A DNA stretch of 64,000 bases, from NCBI GenBank assembly GCA_049724395.1, contig JAUGWO010000139.1:62001-126000 (forward strand). The letters are read 5' to 3'. The stretch is from Spongospora subterranea f. sp. subterranea. Its lineage: Eukaryota; Endomyxa: Phytomyxea; Phytomyxea; Plasmodiophorida. The notes under the pieces were generated by a model that saw nothing but the letters and a program-made list of their open reading frames with translations, was not told the origin of the DNA and did no database searches. The number at the start of each line of letters is the position of its first letter. The stretch's first letter is position 1. Position numbers and translations under genes: made by a program. Of the stretch, positions 47,765 through 59,334 are shown in pieces.

Positions 47765-50700
47765 CTATATAATAATTTCCTTGATCTTTGGCTTTTGTAT
47801 ATGTCGTTGATTAGCGCCCAGCACCGATGGTTTGAAAGGTGCATTATTCCCATATGGTTTGGGAATTCCGAGATCCTCAGATACATATGCATTAGGTCGC
47901 GGCTCGGCCATCGTGCGAAGCTTTCCCTAAATCCGTTATCGGTTAGATGTTTACCGAAACGCGCACAATGTGAGCTGAAACCTCTTGCTGTTTCCATCGG
48001 AAATCATCAGGATGGACCCTTTCAGGATGCAATATCTCATCGTGGCGCCGGATTCGATCCCGCTCCATTCTATACCACTCGTGCTCGATGGCTTCCGACG
48101 GTGGAAGTCCTTGATTGAGTAGATCCTGCGATATACTGAGCTCAGTCTCTTTCTCCTTTTTCTCCTGCTCCATCTGCTCGTGATTGTTTAGCATAATATT
48201 ATTGAGACAACACGAACCGTTACTCGTAAAGCTGTGGCCTGGTACATTGACAGTTCGGATACGGTGGCCATCATTTTCCGGCGAAGCTTCCTGATTGTGT
48301 CTTGATGAAGATTGAGATCGCTGGCTAGCGATAACGTCTTGTCATGTCCTTCAGCTGCTTCGCACCTCAACTTCTCACTAAGAGTTCCCACCTGACACAC
48401 ACTCAAAATCAATATCGACATGAGCTGTTCGTTTCTTGACATGATAAGACCTCTTCAAGAAGGAGATTCTTCTCGAGGAGCTGCTCTTTTTTATCGTTTA
48501 GAATATCCTGGAGGACCTCAATCTTTGAATTGAGTTGACTGATCTGCAGATCTTCTCCCTTCAATATCTTATGTCGTTCGCATTCAGACGGCGTCTCGAG
48601 CTTCTCGCTCAGATTCGCTATCGTCTGTCTCCGATCCGAAAGTGCACAGGTTAATTTGGCAACTTGATCCTGTAGCTCTTTAACCTATTGTACGGATCAA
48701 CCAATTTTGACAATTCTAATCGTTTGTTAAACAATTATCGAAACCTGGGTTTTTCCTGGAGCTTGGCTCCTAGCTGACGTAATTCGCCTTTTCAGCTCTT
48801 CAATTTGTATGTGAACTTTCCTAATTGACTCATCCAGCTCGAATAACTTCTTTTCTCCGCTCGTCAGCATTGATTCAAATATGTGTGCCTTTTCATGTAA
48901 AATACACAGCTCATCATTCCTATCCACCAATTGTATTCCTGTCGAATTCCGTCCTATCGTCCATCAATATCAGGGTCTCAAACATGATCGCCGAACCTCG
49001 TGATTGATCTACCTTCCACCGCTTTCGCGTATGTTGCGCGAAGTCGTCCCATTTCCTTTTCTGCTGCAGAAATCGTCTGGTTTAGTTTCTTGATCTCCAT
49101 CAACTGTCGTTGCGATTCGATCTTCTTCGCCCGATATTTAATCCGAAGTTTGGACTGATCAAGTCTGTTGCCCCGTTGTCAACAGGCGACCGGCTTCCGA
49201 GCAGATGATATATCGATCTCTAACCTCATGACATCTCTCGTCGTTTGTGCAGTCTGTAGCACCCGAGCCTCGTCCGCCAGGCTCTTCTCTTTTGCTGTCG
49301 ACTCCGATCTCAGAATCTCAACCTCGTTTTGCAGAATTTTGATCTCTCTCCTTCATCTCGGCTAGTTCCTGATCATTCAATCCATCTTAATTCACCTCCA
49401 ATTTACCCAATCCGTTACTGACTTGGCTGCACGCTTGAGTCAGATTGGCGAACTTGTTTCTTTGATTCTTGACCAGATCGTACATCACGGAACATTCGTG
49501 TAATCTGACTTTGACGTCCATAACCTATGGCAACCGATTCAGGCTTCATGGTAGTCGCTCAAATGAGGCGTCGTCGAACTTTTTTGTTGAGATCCAGCAT
49601 AATTAGGTCCTTGACTTTTAGCTCCTCTTTGATTGATTTATAATCCCCAGCCGCTTTAGCAGTGTCCCTCGACATGACATCCCTCCTAGAACTCATATCA
49701 CGAATAAGCCCTTTCAGTTCCCTATCGTCAATCTCTATCAGAAAACACTCAGAGAGTTCCTTGAAATGATCGGACCGCTCCTTCTTCATTGAATGTCGTA
49801 AACCTTCTTCTAAATTCTTATTGATCTCCCGATATTCGTTGAGCTTCGCTTCGGCAATGGCGTCTGTTTTCTCTTCTCTCAGAAACTGTGATATCAGGAT
49901 ATCGATATCAGCTTGTAGTTCTTCAACCGCCGCCGTATTCTCCTTGGTCTAATTGGGGCAGATTTTGGCTTCAACGCTCGGTTCTGGCCAAAATCGGCTC
50001 AATACCTGAGTCTCGATTTGTGACAACTGATGACCAAGGGCCATCCACTGATCCTTTATTGGGTCAATCGTGCTGCTGATCGCGTCTCGTTTCCTTCTCG
50101 TCTTCTCATAGCGTCTTTTCAGCTCATCCAACGCCTTCTTCCTGAATGTAAATCGTCAGATGATCGATACCGATTATCCACCGATTTCCTACAGTTTTCC
50201 AACATGATTGAGTTCATTACGGATCCGTATTTTCATCTCATTACTGGTCGCTTCTAATTCCAGTTTTTCCCCTAACTTATCCTGATATCGAACAGTCTCG
50301 TTCTCCAGCTGTTTTGACACCTCGGTGACAGTTTTCTCCGCCTTCCAAACCTCTTTCCGAATCTTCTCCAAATTGAACATCCATTCTAATTGAGATGTGC
50401 TCACTTTTTTCTTTTCCAACCCGTTAGCTTCATATTCCTAATCACGCCCAACCTGTCAGACATTACAAAACACCGATGTCTCGATTTCTCTGACCTCATT
50501 CAGTTTCTCGATCTCTTGTGACAGGAACTGCCCTTGTACAGTTAACCCGCTAATCGCCTTCTGTGACATCTCAATTTGTGCCTTGATTCTTTCTGGATTG
50601 ATCTTGGCGCGATTGAGTTCAATCTGGTTCTGATACTTCACCTTCTCCAAGTCCTAGGTTCAAGCTCTTTCAAAACAGGAATTCTGAATCAAGTACCAGA

Positions 50701-51408
50701 AAAGATCCACCTCACTATCGGCTTTTAACCTGATCAACCTTTGTGCATATTCTTCTTTGAACGCTGTTTCCTTCTGGCTTGCCTCCTCATGTGACTTCAA
50801 TTCAGCCTAAACCCACAGCGATGATATTAAGTAACAATTCGGGGATCACCGCCAAAACTCATTCGTAAAAACCTGGATATCCTGAATACTGGTTTTCAAT
50901 CTCTCAACGATTGGCATCGTTAACGTCTCTCCTTCCTTCCTCCTGACCTCTAACTCATCCGTTATTTCGATCTTGGTTCGTTGAAGTTCCTCAATCTCAA
51001 AATTGCACAATCCCCCTTGCTCCTCTAAACTCGTAACCTGCGTATCGATCCACAGAATCAGAAAGTTCCATGATCACAAACATTTTCCCATCAGTCAACC
51101 TCAATCGATTTCTGTTCTAATTGGTTCTTCAACTCCTGTATTCGATCAGTGAAATCTAGTCGATCTGCCATTTTCTTCTCCAATTTCTTCTTTTTATCAG
51201 TCCAATCAACGTTCATCTGCTTTGCTTTCGTCAAAAGGATCTTCTCATTTTCGTACGTCTCCAGGACGACTTCGTGCAATTGTGCATATTTCGTTTTATA
51301 GGTTAATATCTGAGCAGCCGACAAGATACCCCTGGACTCCAAATCGTCCAACAATCCATATGCGACCGAATTGGAAATATCAGCCAAAGCAGCGCCATGA
51401 TTATCCAT
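47765..51408 (-). CDS. CCDC146: CCDC146 / MBO2 ciliary coiled-coil protein
   Basis: A long coiled-coil protein needed for normal ciliary waveform (MBO2 in Chlamydomonas) and for sperm flagella. The N terminus [20 protein letters not shown] leads to [20 protein letters not shown] and [20 protein letters not shown], the conserved opening of the family. Heptad-rich exons follow over 3 kb. The C-terminal signature is very clear: [32 protein letters not shown] and, after a 55-nt intron at about 47921-47975, [20 protein letters not shown] with [20 protein letters not shown] and KIKEI before the TAG at 47765. Human CCDC146 ends with the same run of motifs. About ten introns of 45-65 nt interrupt the gene, and roughly 950 residues are expected. 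The 3' end lies 190 bp from the satellite. Confidence 0.9.
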
Positions 51409-51739
51409 AAGAAAATCTACAAGCCCAATCTAACCATTAATCGGGAGGATCGGGGCTCAAAATGCCACCCTGAACAAGAATGGAACCGATCAACTAATTA
51501 TTTTGGTATTTAGAGATGGCGATCGACCAATCGTACGTCCTAGTGGATTATATGGTGGAGCCCTCTTTTGTCTCATGAGTAGCTCGTGTCGCAATGTGTC
51601 AAACAACGAACATGTATGAAGACTGCTCCCTACAGCAGTGAACTATAGAAGGGTTAGATTTACAAAATTTCAGCTAAACACAAATGGTGAAGAGCGTCGT
51701 GGCAGTGATGATGAATAATTTATGATTGTTACGTTTGTC
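51409..51739. other. Short intergenic region
   Basis: Separates the start of CCDC146 from the 3' end of the URB2-like gene. Holds the CCDC146 promoter. No further gene seen. Confidence 0.4.
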
Positions 51740-54700
51740 TTATGATCTTCCATAGTATTTATGGTTTCTGAGATATTGCTTATGACAGGTTTGAAATAAG
51801 GACCGAGCCGAATCGCTGAGCGATGCATGAACAGACAACAGCTGATCTCGTGATAAAACGTTGAACAAGGCAATCAACCCTTGATTTATGGCCTGGCGAA
51901 CGTCGTCTTCCAAAATTGGTACGTCTCCTAACACGGTAAGATTATCGGCCAATAGCCTTGGAATGAGGAGTGCCGCTGCCTTGACAGAAGCTATTTCAAC
52001 GAGGACACGAGAAATAGCGTCAATAGTGATCGACGACGGAGGCGATTGTGCAATCGCTAAACGAGTGATCGATAAGACTTGATGGATTAATAATGGGAGC
52101 GTTGGTGATAATGGAGTTGAGCGATATTTGACCAAAACGAAATAGATTTTTGATAGATCTGAGACTAGTTGTGGTTGGTTGACAACGGGAATCAGCGATT
52201 GAACGATAAGAGCAACCTGCTGAGAAGTCATTGTGATTGTGTTGGAATCGCTTGCAAGCGCACATAACACCGACATCGTACGATGATCACTACCATCCGT
52301 ATTAACAATTCGATGGGCGATTCCCATTAGAATGATGGTGCATCGCTTTTCTAATACCTGTGAAAGCTTTTTGGACCCGGATCGGATCCGCCTCACAATC
52401 AACACGAGCAAATCAACAACGTTTGAGGAATATTCTGAATCATGTCGAAAATGCGACAAAATCGTATCCAAAACAGTTTGGAAATCGGTAACGTTGCAAT
52501 GGTCGATTAGAGCTTGAACGACAATTGGCGACGGATGAGATAGCATATGTGTGATGATTGAGTTGAGATGCGACGTCGGAAACTTGTATAATAATAAAGC
52601 CAGAGATCTCATCAATAATGTGGACGACGCTGACCATTCTGTATCGGTTTTGGATTGAGTTAACAGCAATACCTGAGAAATTAGAGCGGTGATATGATCC
52701 ATTGATATTGGATCAGAACCGGTGAACGACGATGACGACATATATTGAATGTGGAGTAGATGAGCGATTATGGCAACATGCTGAGGAGATGAAATCTGAT
52801 CTGGAGTAATAACCGTCGATAGCTGATTTATAGATGACCTCATATCAGCAGATATAGAGAGCAACTGCTTGCGCGATGTTTGAATGGGGCGGAAAAATTC
52901 TTCTCGACAAGCGATGAATTGTCGATTTAGATTTTCGGCGATAGCTCTAGTAATGATGGCTATGATTTCAAGGCTTTCAGATGACGGCATAATATCCATG
53001 GCAAGACGAGTGACCGGGATGATGAGGTCGTCAACACGATGATCGATAATCGTCGATAACAAAGAGATGGATGACGACTGAGGAGATTTATCAGGGAACA
53101 ACCATTGCAATAATGGGGCTGGGTCCAGTTTCATCAACGGCCATGATGACAAGATAGCAACATGAGACCAGATTGGACTTGATAGAGGAATCGTTTTTCT
53201 GGCAAAATGCCGACAATGGGGAGAAAATATCATCGTCAATATATTGACAGGGGATATCCAACAATGTTGATAACGACCCTCCTTGTGTTGAATGGGCTGA
53301 TCGAACCAGAAACGGGATTAGCGCTGTTCGAAGCGGTTCCGATTCCAAGACACGAGGATCTGATCGAAGAAGGTCGAGATGTTCGCTCTCTATGTGATGA
53401 GCAATATAGTCCATTGATTCATCACGAGCATACGATAATAACAGGTATATTTCATCCCTTATCCTCAACCAATATTCGGGATTCAGTTGTCGCAACGGCT
53501 CAACAATGACCGATGTCAGTTTTTCGGCGATCAGAGACGGCTGTGAGCGGGAATGTGTATCTTTGATCACATGAAGAGCGCACGCCAAGAGTTCTGACGG
53601 AAGTGGTGACGACGAGTGATATTGCGACACAAGCGAAGTAATATCTTGATCGACGAAACACAGATCGGAAAGGAATTCAACATCATCGTTAATGATTTCA
53701 TCAGGTAAAATTGACATTAGAAGATATCGCCATCGTAAATGGCGCGCCGATGCGTAAATGTGAAGGCGATGGAGAGCGTCAACGTTCGGCGACTGATTAA
53801 GCGCATGAACCACAATATCGTAAATGTCTGGAATATGCGACCCATGAACGTGATCAATTAATAGAGTGACAACGTCCGTTATGGGACGAGAATATTTCGA
53901 CTTCCCAATACATTCCACAAACGACGAAATCAGACTCTGGAACTGCGGCGAAGGAATTAGCTGAAATAGATTGGCAAGATTGCCAGTAAGCGACACGAGA
54001 GTCGTATCAACTTCGGCATCGATAAATGCCTGCAAGACGACGGCGACCTGGCGCAAATCAACATACGCTGAAAGTAATTGAAACGCCAGAATTCTTGACG
54101 ACTCGTGATTTATGGCGGCAATTCGTTGCCAAATTGTCTTGAGGTGATCTTCAATAATCATGTGGTCAATGTGCAGTAAACCGACGATTGCGCAGCAGAA
54201 CGATTCGGGATTGGCGACGTGATCCTGATGAGATAGTATCTTGTTAAGATATGTTATCAATCGCTGCCGTTTAACGCCATCGACATCCCGATTGGGATGA
54301 TATATATGAAAATTATGAATATGGACAAACACGTCTCGAGAAAGACGGCGTTGCTGATCGTGGCTTATGGCAGAATCCACGATTATTGACAGGATGTCGT
54401 CGATAAAATGAAACTCACCGTCGTGACGAGCACGGTCTTCTTGACGATGCCGCTCAGGATCGGTGGCCGATGATACGTTCGATTGGGACGCGACAAGAAA
54501 GCATCGAGCGATGTGCGGCAATGAATCAACAAAATCGATGTTTTCACGAATGGTCGACAGCAGCTGCGCTGTATAGAACTCATATTTGACCTTCTTGGAA
54601 ACGGGAATTGCTTCATCGTTCTTTGGTAAGGAATTGTCGTGATTGTACATGTTCCTGAACTCGGATATATTACAGGATTGAAATAGAGTTGACGAAAGCA

Positions 54701-55262
54701 GTTGATCGATCAAGTCAACGGTTGAAGATAGTACAACCCGTCGAATAGTCCACAAGGGACAAAACAGCTTTGATGTAATAATCTGAAATGATTTACGAGG
54801 AGCAACGTTCTTGAACAACTGCATCATATATTGAATAATGAGCTCAATCAACGGACACTGGTCGTTTATGCCCGTGGAATACAGCGATTTTGATATGATG
54901 GCGACGAGATTGACTACCGAATCCAGAGTTGGATGAAACACGTCAGAGAATCTCGTCGTAAGTTGGCGGAGTGTCGTGGCGATATCCCATAACATGGCTC
55001 CATCTGCTGATTGAAGTGCATCACATAGAGCATTGACGAACGATATCTGCTTCGAGATGGTCACGACCGGCGACCGTTCCAGCGCCGTGGCCAGTAGCTT
55101 CCAATGACGTTTACATCTCCTCGGCGCTGTTGATTTGCCGGCGATCTGCTCAAACGACCAGAGCATGATCTGTGTGATTTGATGATGGGACACATTGAGA
55201 AGTGATAACTGATTAACAGCCTCATCTATTGTCATAACACACTGGTCTTGCAACATAATCAC
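51740..55262 (-). CDS. URB2: URB2/NPA2-like nucleolar ribosome-biogenesis protein
   Basis: A large helical-repeat protein of about 1,170 residues read from 55262 downward (MIMLQDQCVMTIDEAVNQLS). The body is a chain of HEAT-like helices (DIATTLRQLTTRFSDVFHPT, IIVDSAISHDQQRRLSRDVF). The C-terminal region resembles the Urb2/Npa2 domain, with QAINQGLIALFNVLSRDQLL and the closing SLFQTCHKQYLRNHKYYG, close to the family ending (Y-x-x-H/F-K-Y/W-x-G). Urb2 acts in 27S pre-rRNA processing for the large ribosomal subunit. The reading frame changes between 53290 and 53200; an intron of 64-79 nt ending GCATTTTGCCAG at 53203 restores the frame (ending at KTIPLSSPIWSHVAIL). The assignment rests on the C terminus and overall size. 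Confidence 0.6.
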
Positions 55263-56234
55263 GCACGATCACTGGAGAGAGATATTCCAGAAGACCCCTT
55301 TCACTGATGGTCCAGTGCCCCCCACAAACGAGAGTGTAACGGCAATACCGTCACGGACTCCGTGGGTCATCAAGCAACACCATCATCCTACAATGCGCAA
55401 GAGGCTTCAGTAATTGAAATGATGTTTCCAATCTGGGACGGCGTTTGGATAACGAACAACGATAAAGACTCCAGAGAAACAGCAATAAGTATTGCTTGGC
55501 AAAACAAGCCCAAACTACCTGAAACCGCTACCACAGTAACGGTGCAACAAGTATACCACATACTATAAAATACAGAACAAAACACAATAATACGCCGTCG
55601 TTGTCCTCCAGCTCCGAAACCTCATCCAATTGCATTGAGCAACGTTAATCACAAAGCATGGGATCTGGCAGGGTTCAATTAAGTTGTTCGGTTGCTGGAT
55701 TGGATGGCGATGTTTATGAAGGCTTTTCACTCATGCGGGGCTTGGTAGCACTACACCGCAAATAAAATCCCAAGAGCATTTCCAACGCCCAAGCTTACCT
55801 GGATTTTTGCCACCCCAATAACGCAGGCGTTCGCAGTACATACTTAAACATGTGTCCTGCGGTTTTGGCCTTGTTTAAATGCGTTCGACGCCGAATTTTT
55901 GTGGATTACGACTTTGATGAAACCCGGTTCTCATCTTAATATGTAAGCATGGATTTGATTGACATGCTAGAGATTTCCGTCCAGCCAACGTTGAGAGAGG
56001 GTTTGAAGAAGGATAATTGAGTATATTTGAGAAGATCCTGCTTACGGCCCACGTTTCCCTGACAACGCTTTACCAGGACGTTTTTTCGAATCCTCTACGG
56101 TGTTATGAACTGGAACAGACGCTCTGTTTCATCAGAGTGTATTATCTCAATATTAAATTGCAAGAAAAAAGATATCAAACAGGCGTACTGATCATGAATA
56201 ATGACTTAGGTGAGGCGAAGTACCTACCCGGTAT
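55263..56234. other. Unassigned region before the palindrome
   Basis: A plus-strand frame at 55395-55565 (EASVIEMMFPIWDGVWITNN) and another at 56017-56230 (ILLTAHVSLTTLYQDVFSNP) look somewhat protein-like and may be relics of the element that forms the palindrome. Neither is recognised. Confidence 0.3.
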
Positions 56235-57745
56235 TGTGGGCCATTCATTGGTCCTGTATTTTGGTACGATGGTTCAGGTCAACAATAAAAACGAATGCGA
56301 CTCTCTCTCCTGCGGCATTCCCAGAACGAACCTGGTTCGACCAGGGTTCGAAAATCGATCAGATGGATCAATCCCAGGTCGACAAGGTCTAACGCCGGCT
56401 GAGGAGGACGTGACCAGCAAAGTTCACGGAGCTCCATTCGGAGTTGGATAGTGAGGTGGATGGAACGATTCGGTTCGTTTTGACATAAGATCAAGTACAT
56501 AATAAGTTGAAATAATCCCTGTCGGCAACGAGGGTTTGCTTAATGGGGTCGCGAGTTTTAGCGGCGCCTCAAGGCAATACAGATGCGTTTTCCGGGGTAT
56601 CATTTTGTTTTTTAAAGGGATTGGTGATTTCGCGTCTCTCCTCATTTTTAGCGAGAACGCACCCTCTGAGTTCTGTCCGAGCATGAGCGCCGATTACATG
56701 GCTCTTGATACGGCCCTCCCTGGTTCTTTGCCACGTGCAGGTTCGAGACAGCACTCAGGAGCTGATTACACGCGCCGGGATCGTCCCATGCCTCCGACGA
56801 CATGATTGTCGTGCCTAAAATGGAATCACGAATCGGGCCAAAACGAGATGCGTCTGATGCGCATCGGCAGATATGGACAAGGGAGTTCCGGAAGGCAGTA
56901 TCTTGAAATCAATATAAGCCATGAGCGATGGGCAAGTGAGTTGCGAAATTTATCGATATAGGCCACAAGCGAATCGGCTCATGCTCGGACAGAACTCAGA
57001 GGGTGCGTTCTCGCTGAATTCGCTTTTGGCCTATATCGATTACAAGTTATTGCATTTTGCAACTCATTGCTCATCGCTCATGGCTTATATTCATTTCAAG
57101 GTACTGCCTTCCGGAACTCCCTTGTCCATATCTGCCGATGGCGCATCAGACGCATCTCGTGTTGGCCCGATTCGTGATTACTTCTCAGGCATGGAACGAT
57201 CCCGGCGCGTGTAATCAGCTCCTGAGTGCTGTCTCGAACCTGCACGTGGCAAAGAACCAGGGAGGGCCGTATCAAGAGCCATGTAATCGATATAGGCCAT
57301 AAACGAATCGGCGCTCATGCTCGGACAGAACTTAGAGGGTGCGTTCTCGCTGAAAATGAGGAGAGACGCGAAATCACCAATCTTTTTAAAAAACAAAATG
57401 ATACCCCGGGAAACGCATCCGTATTGCCTTGAGTTATTCGCCGCTAAAACTCGCGACCCCATTAAGCAAACCCTCGTTTCCGACGGGACAAGTCCATTCG
57501 GGACATGACGTCTCGAACTTTGCTGGCCACAACATCCTCCTCAGCCTGCGTTAGACCCTTCATGCGTGTAGCGATTGTTTGAGTTGCCGTCTCCCGCAAT
57601 AGCCCCCTCGTCGACCTGGGATTAACCCATCCGATCGATTTTCGAAACCAGGGTCGTTTGGGAAATGAGTCGCATTAGCGTCGCATTCCTTTTTATTGTT
57701 GGCCTCAGCGGACTTGATTGGTTCGGCCACAATTGTTCACCCAAG
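56235..57745. repeat. 1.5-kb palindrome (inverted duplication)
   Basis: Left arm about 56235-56974, right arm about 57018-57745, with only about 40 bp between. Matching blocks run the full length: ATTAAGCAAACCCTCG near the outer third, GGTGCGTTCTCGCTGAA, TCGATATAGGCCA, and GGAGTTCCGGAAGGCAGTA near the centre. Arms differ by many substitutions, several indels and one block of about 20 bp present only in one arm. Open frames on both strands mirror each other and match no family I recognise. Confidence 0.93.
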
Positions 57746-58223
57746 AAAAGTTCACACAATTTCACTGAGAAGGCGGCAGTTTTATTGGTGGAGAAAGGCG
57801 TAGCTATCGCCGGGATCCGGTCAGGGGCACCTCGTTCGCCCCCAGTCGCTTTGCGAGAAGTTCGACTCCCATCTCCTGGAAAGTTCAGAGTCGTCGCCGG
57901 AACAGTGATCGTTCAGGCACCGCATGATCGGGCTGACCACAGAATAAAACACAATTTTTAGCGCCGGACAGAATCTCAGGCGGGATTCTGCTGCTGTTGT
58001 ACAGGCCTCGTTGATAGAACGAACAACGAAAAGCTGCTCGCTTGGACGAGCGCGTTTCGCAGGCCGTTGCACCGCCGGATCTGCAGATGGAGGAGCCACA
58101 ATACTATTTGCGGAATCTTCGTCGACCTGGTCGTTGGTTGCATCCCCGGCGGAACATAGTATTTCGAACCAGTCGATCCCGCTGATACGTGCCTATTATT
58201 TCTTACTATTAATACCGACACAA
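57746..58223. other. Intergenic, nothing recognised
   Basis: Between the palindrome and the 69-residue gene. Short frames only. Confidence 0.35.
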
Positions 58224-58479
58224 TCATAATGCACTTCCTGCTCTTATCCCTGCAGTTTGTAACGGCCAATGTTTATATTTACGTTTGGTTAAACTTTCTT
58301 TCTCTAGAAAATGAGAGTTCTTATCGATTTCTAGCTCCGTTTTCTGTACCTCGCAAACGATGGGTTCTGACAAATTCAAGATACTTTCCAGTAATAGTGT
58401 CACCCCCGTATACAGCAATGATCGCTTCTGATGAAAATAGATTAAGGGGATATCCGTTTGGATCGCGTGCCTCCGCCAT
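58224..58479 (-). CDS. Small orphan protein of 69 residues
   Basis: The ATG at 58479 (MAEARDPNGYPLNLFSSEAI, then IAVYGGDTITGKYLEFVRTH) is followed by a 46-nt GT-AG intron with a GAGCTAG branch-like site (about 58304-58349). The second exon (EKESLTKRKYKHWPLQTAGI) ends with a TGA at 58224-58226. Composition and splice quality suggest a real gene. It diverges from the upstream exons of the CC2D2A locus, with about 50 bp between the two ATGs. Not recognised. Confidence 0.5.
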
Positions 58480-58529
58480 GGCATGATCTGTACTGTACAT
58501 ATTTTTGACATTATTTGGGAAACCCTGTA

Positions 58530-59330
58530 ATGTCCATGTTTCGTAAACAGTTCGCCCATCAGTTTTGGAGGCGGAAACTCAATGTTACTGGAAAGGTCAC
58601 TGATCCAAATTCGCACCTGAACAATGCTTCCGACCAAAGGGTTCCTGTTTTCAAGAAACATTCGAATCGAGAGCAGCATCTGTTCGGATCAGGAGTGTCT
58701 ACTGATCCACCTGTTGACCACTTGACCGCCAAATCAAATTTTAACCGGAATTCGGATCCTGCCAGATGTGTTGATAGCCGTAATCATCGGGACACACAAG
58801 AGATCTACGAAGGTGCCGTTAAATCATCGTACGATAGAGGAATGCTGAATACAATGGGAGGGCACCCGGGTGGAGATAGACAACGAACCTCAAGCATTGG
58901 AAATATGGTGCGAAAATGGCATGACGAATTCGATAACGAAATAGCATTGAGAGAGCGAAAAATTACAGAAGAATACATGGCGGCAAAAGGCGTCCATACA
59001 TTGCAGCCATCTGTCACAAGAACTCGGGCGCCGTCTCTCAATATTACAAATGTTTCATGTCTATTCGACACAATGATTTGATCAATTCTGACAACCTTTT
59101 CAATGTAGGGAATGGATATTGATGTCAGCCGAAACAGGCAGCTCCCGAGATTGTTGAACAGACCGGTGCTGGATACGATCAACACGAAAGGCTTATCCAA
59201 CCAAACAACGTCGCGAGTATCTTCAGAACAGGTGGATAAAGTGATATTGGACTTTTTGAGGCAACCGATTATCACATAGGTGAATAAAATAACTCCCCGT
59301 TTGCTGCGAAAACTTGAGCGAAGCTGGTAA
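58530..59330 (+). CDS. Upstream exons, probably the N-terminal part of CC2D2A
   Basis: The ATG at 58530 (MSMFRKQFAHQFWRRKLNV) opens a polar, disordered stretch ending NITN. A 57-nt intron (about 59052-59108) joins to GMDIDVSRNRQLPRLLNRPV and SNQTTSRVSSEQ. A 48-nt intron at 59232-59279 would then give a stop at 59330, only four bases before the ATG of the next frame. That leaves no room for a separate promoter. CC2D2A orthologues carry several hundred poorly conserved residues before their conserved part. I infer that these exons belong to CC2D2A, with a different acceptor (for example the AG at 59342) joining them in frame. Confidence 0.5.
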
Positions 59331-59334
59331 AGCC

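Noticed and set aside
53091-53290. Frameshift in the URB2-like gene
   Set aside because: A GT-AG intron of 64-79 nt with the acceptor after GCATTTTGCCAG restores the frame, so no error or programmed shift is needed.
55395-55565. Second Myb/SANT-like gene (WDGVWITNN...)
   Set aside because: The helix pattern is incomplete and no second block follows. Too weak to call.
10433-57745. Inverted repeats as amplification or assembly chimeras
   Set aside because: Arms differ by many substitutions and indels, whereas chimeric artefacts would be identical. Long-read confirmation is still desirable.
58224-58680. B9-domain protein on the minus strand next to CC2D2A
   Set aside because: The frame looked suggestive because of its neighbour, but the B9 core motifs are absent. 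The real exons give an unrelated 69-residue protein.
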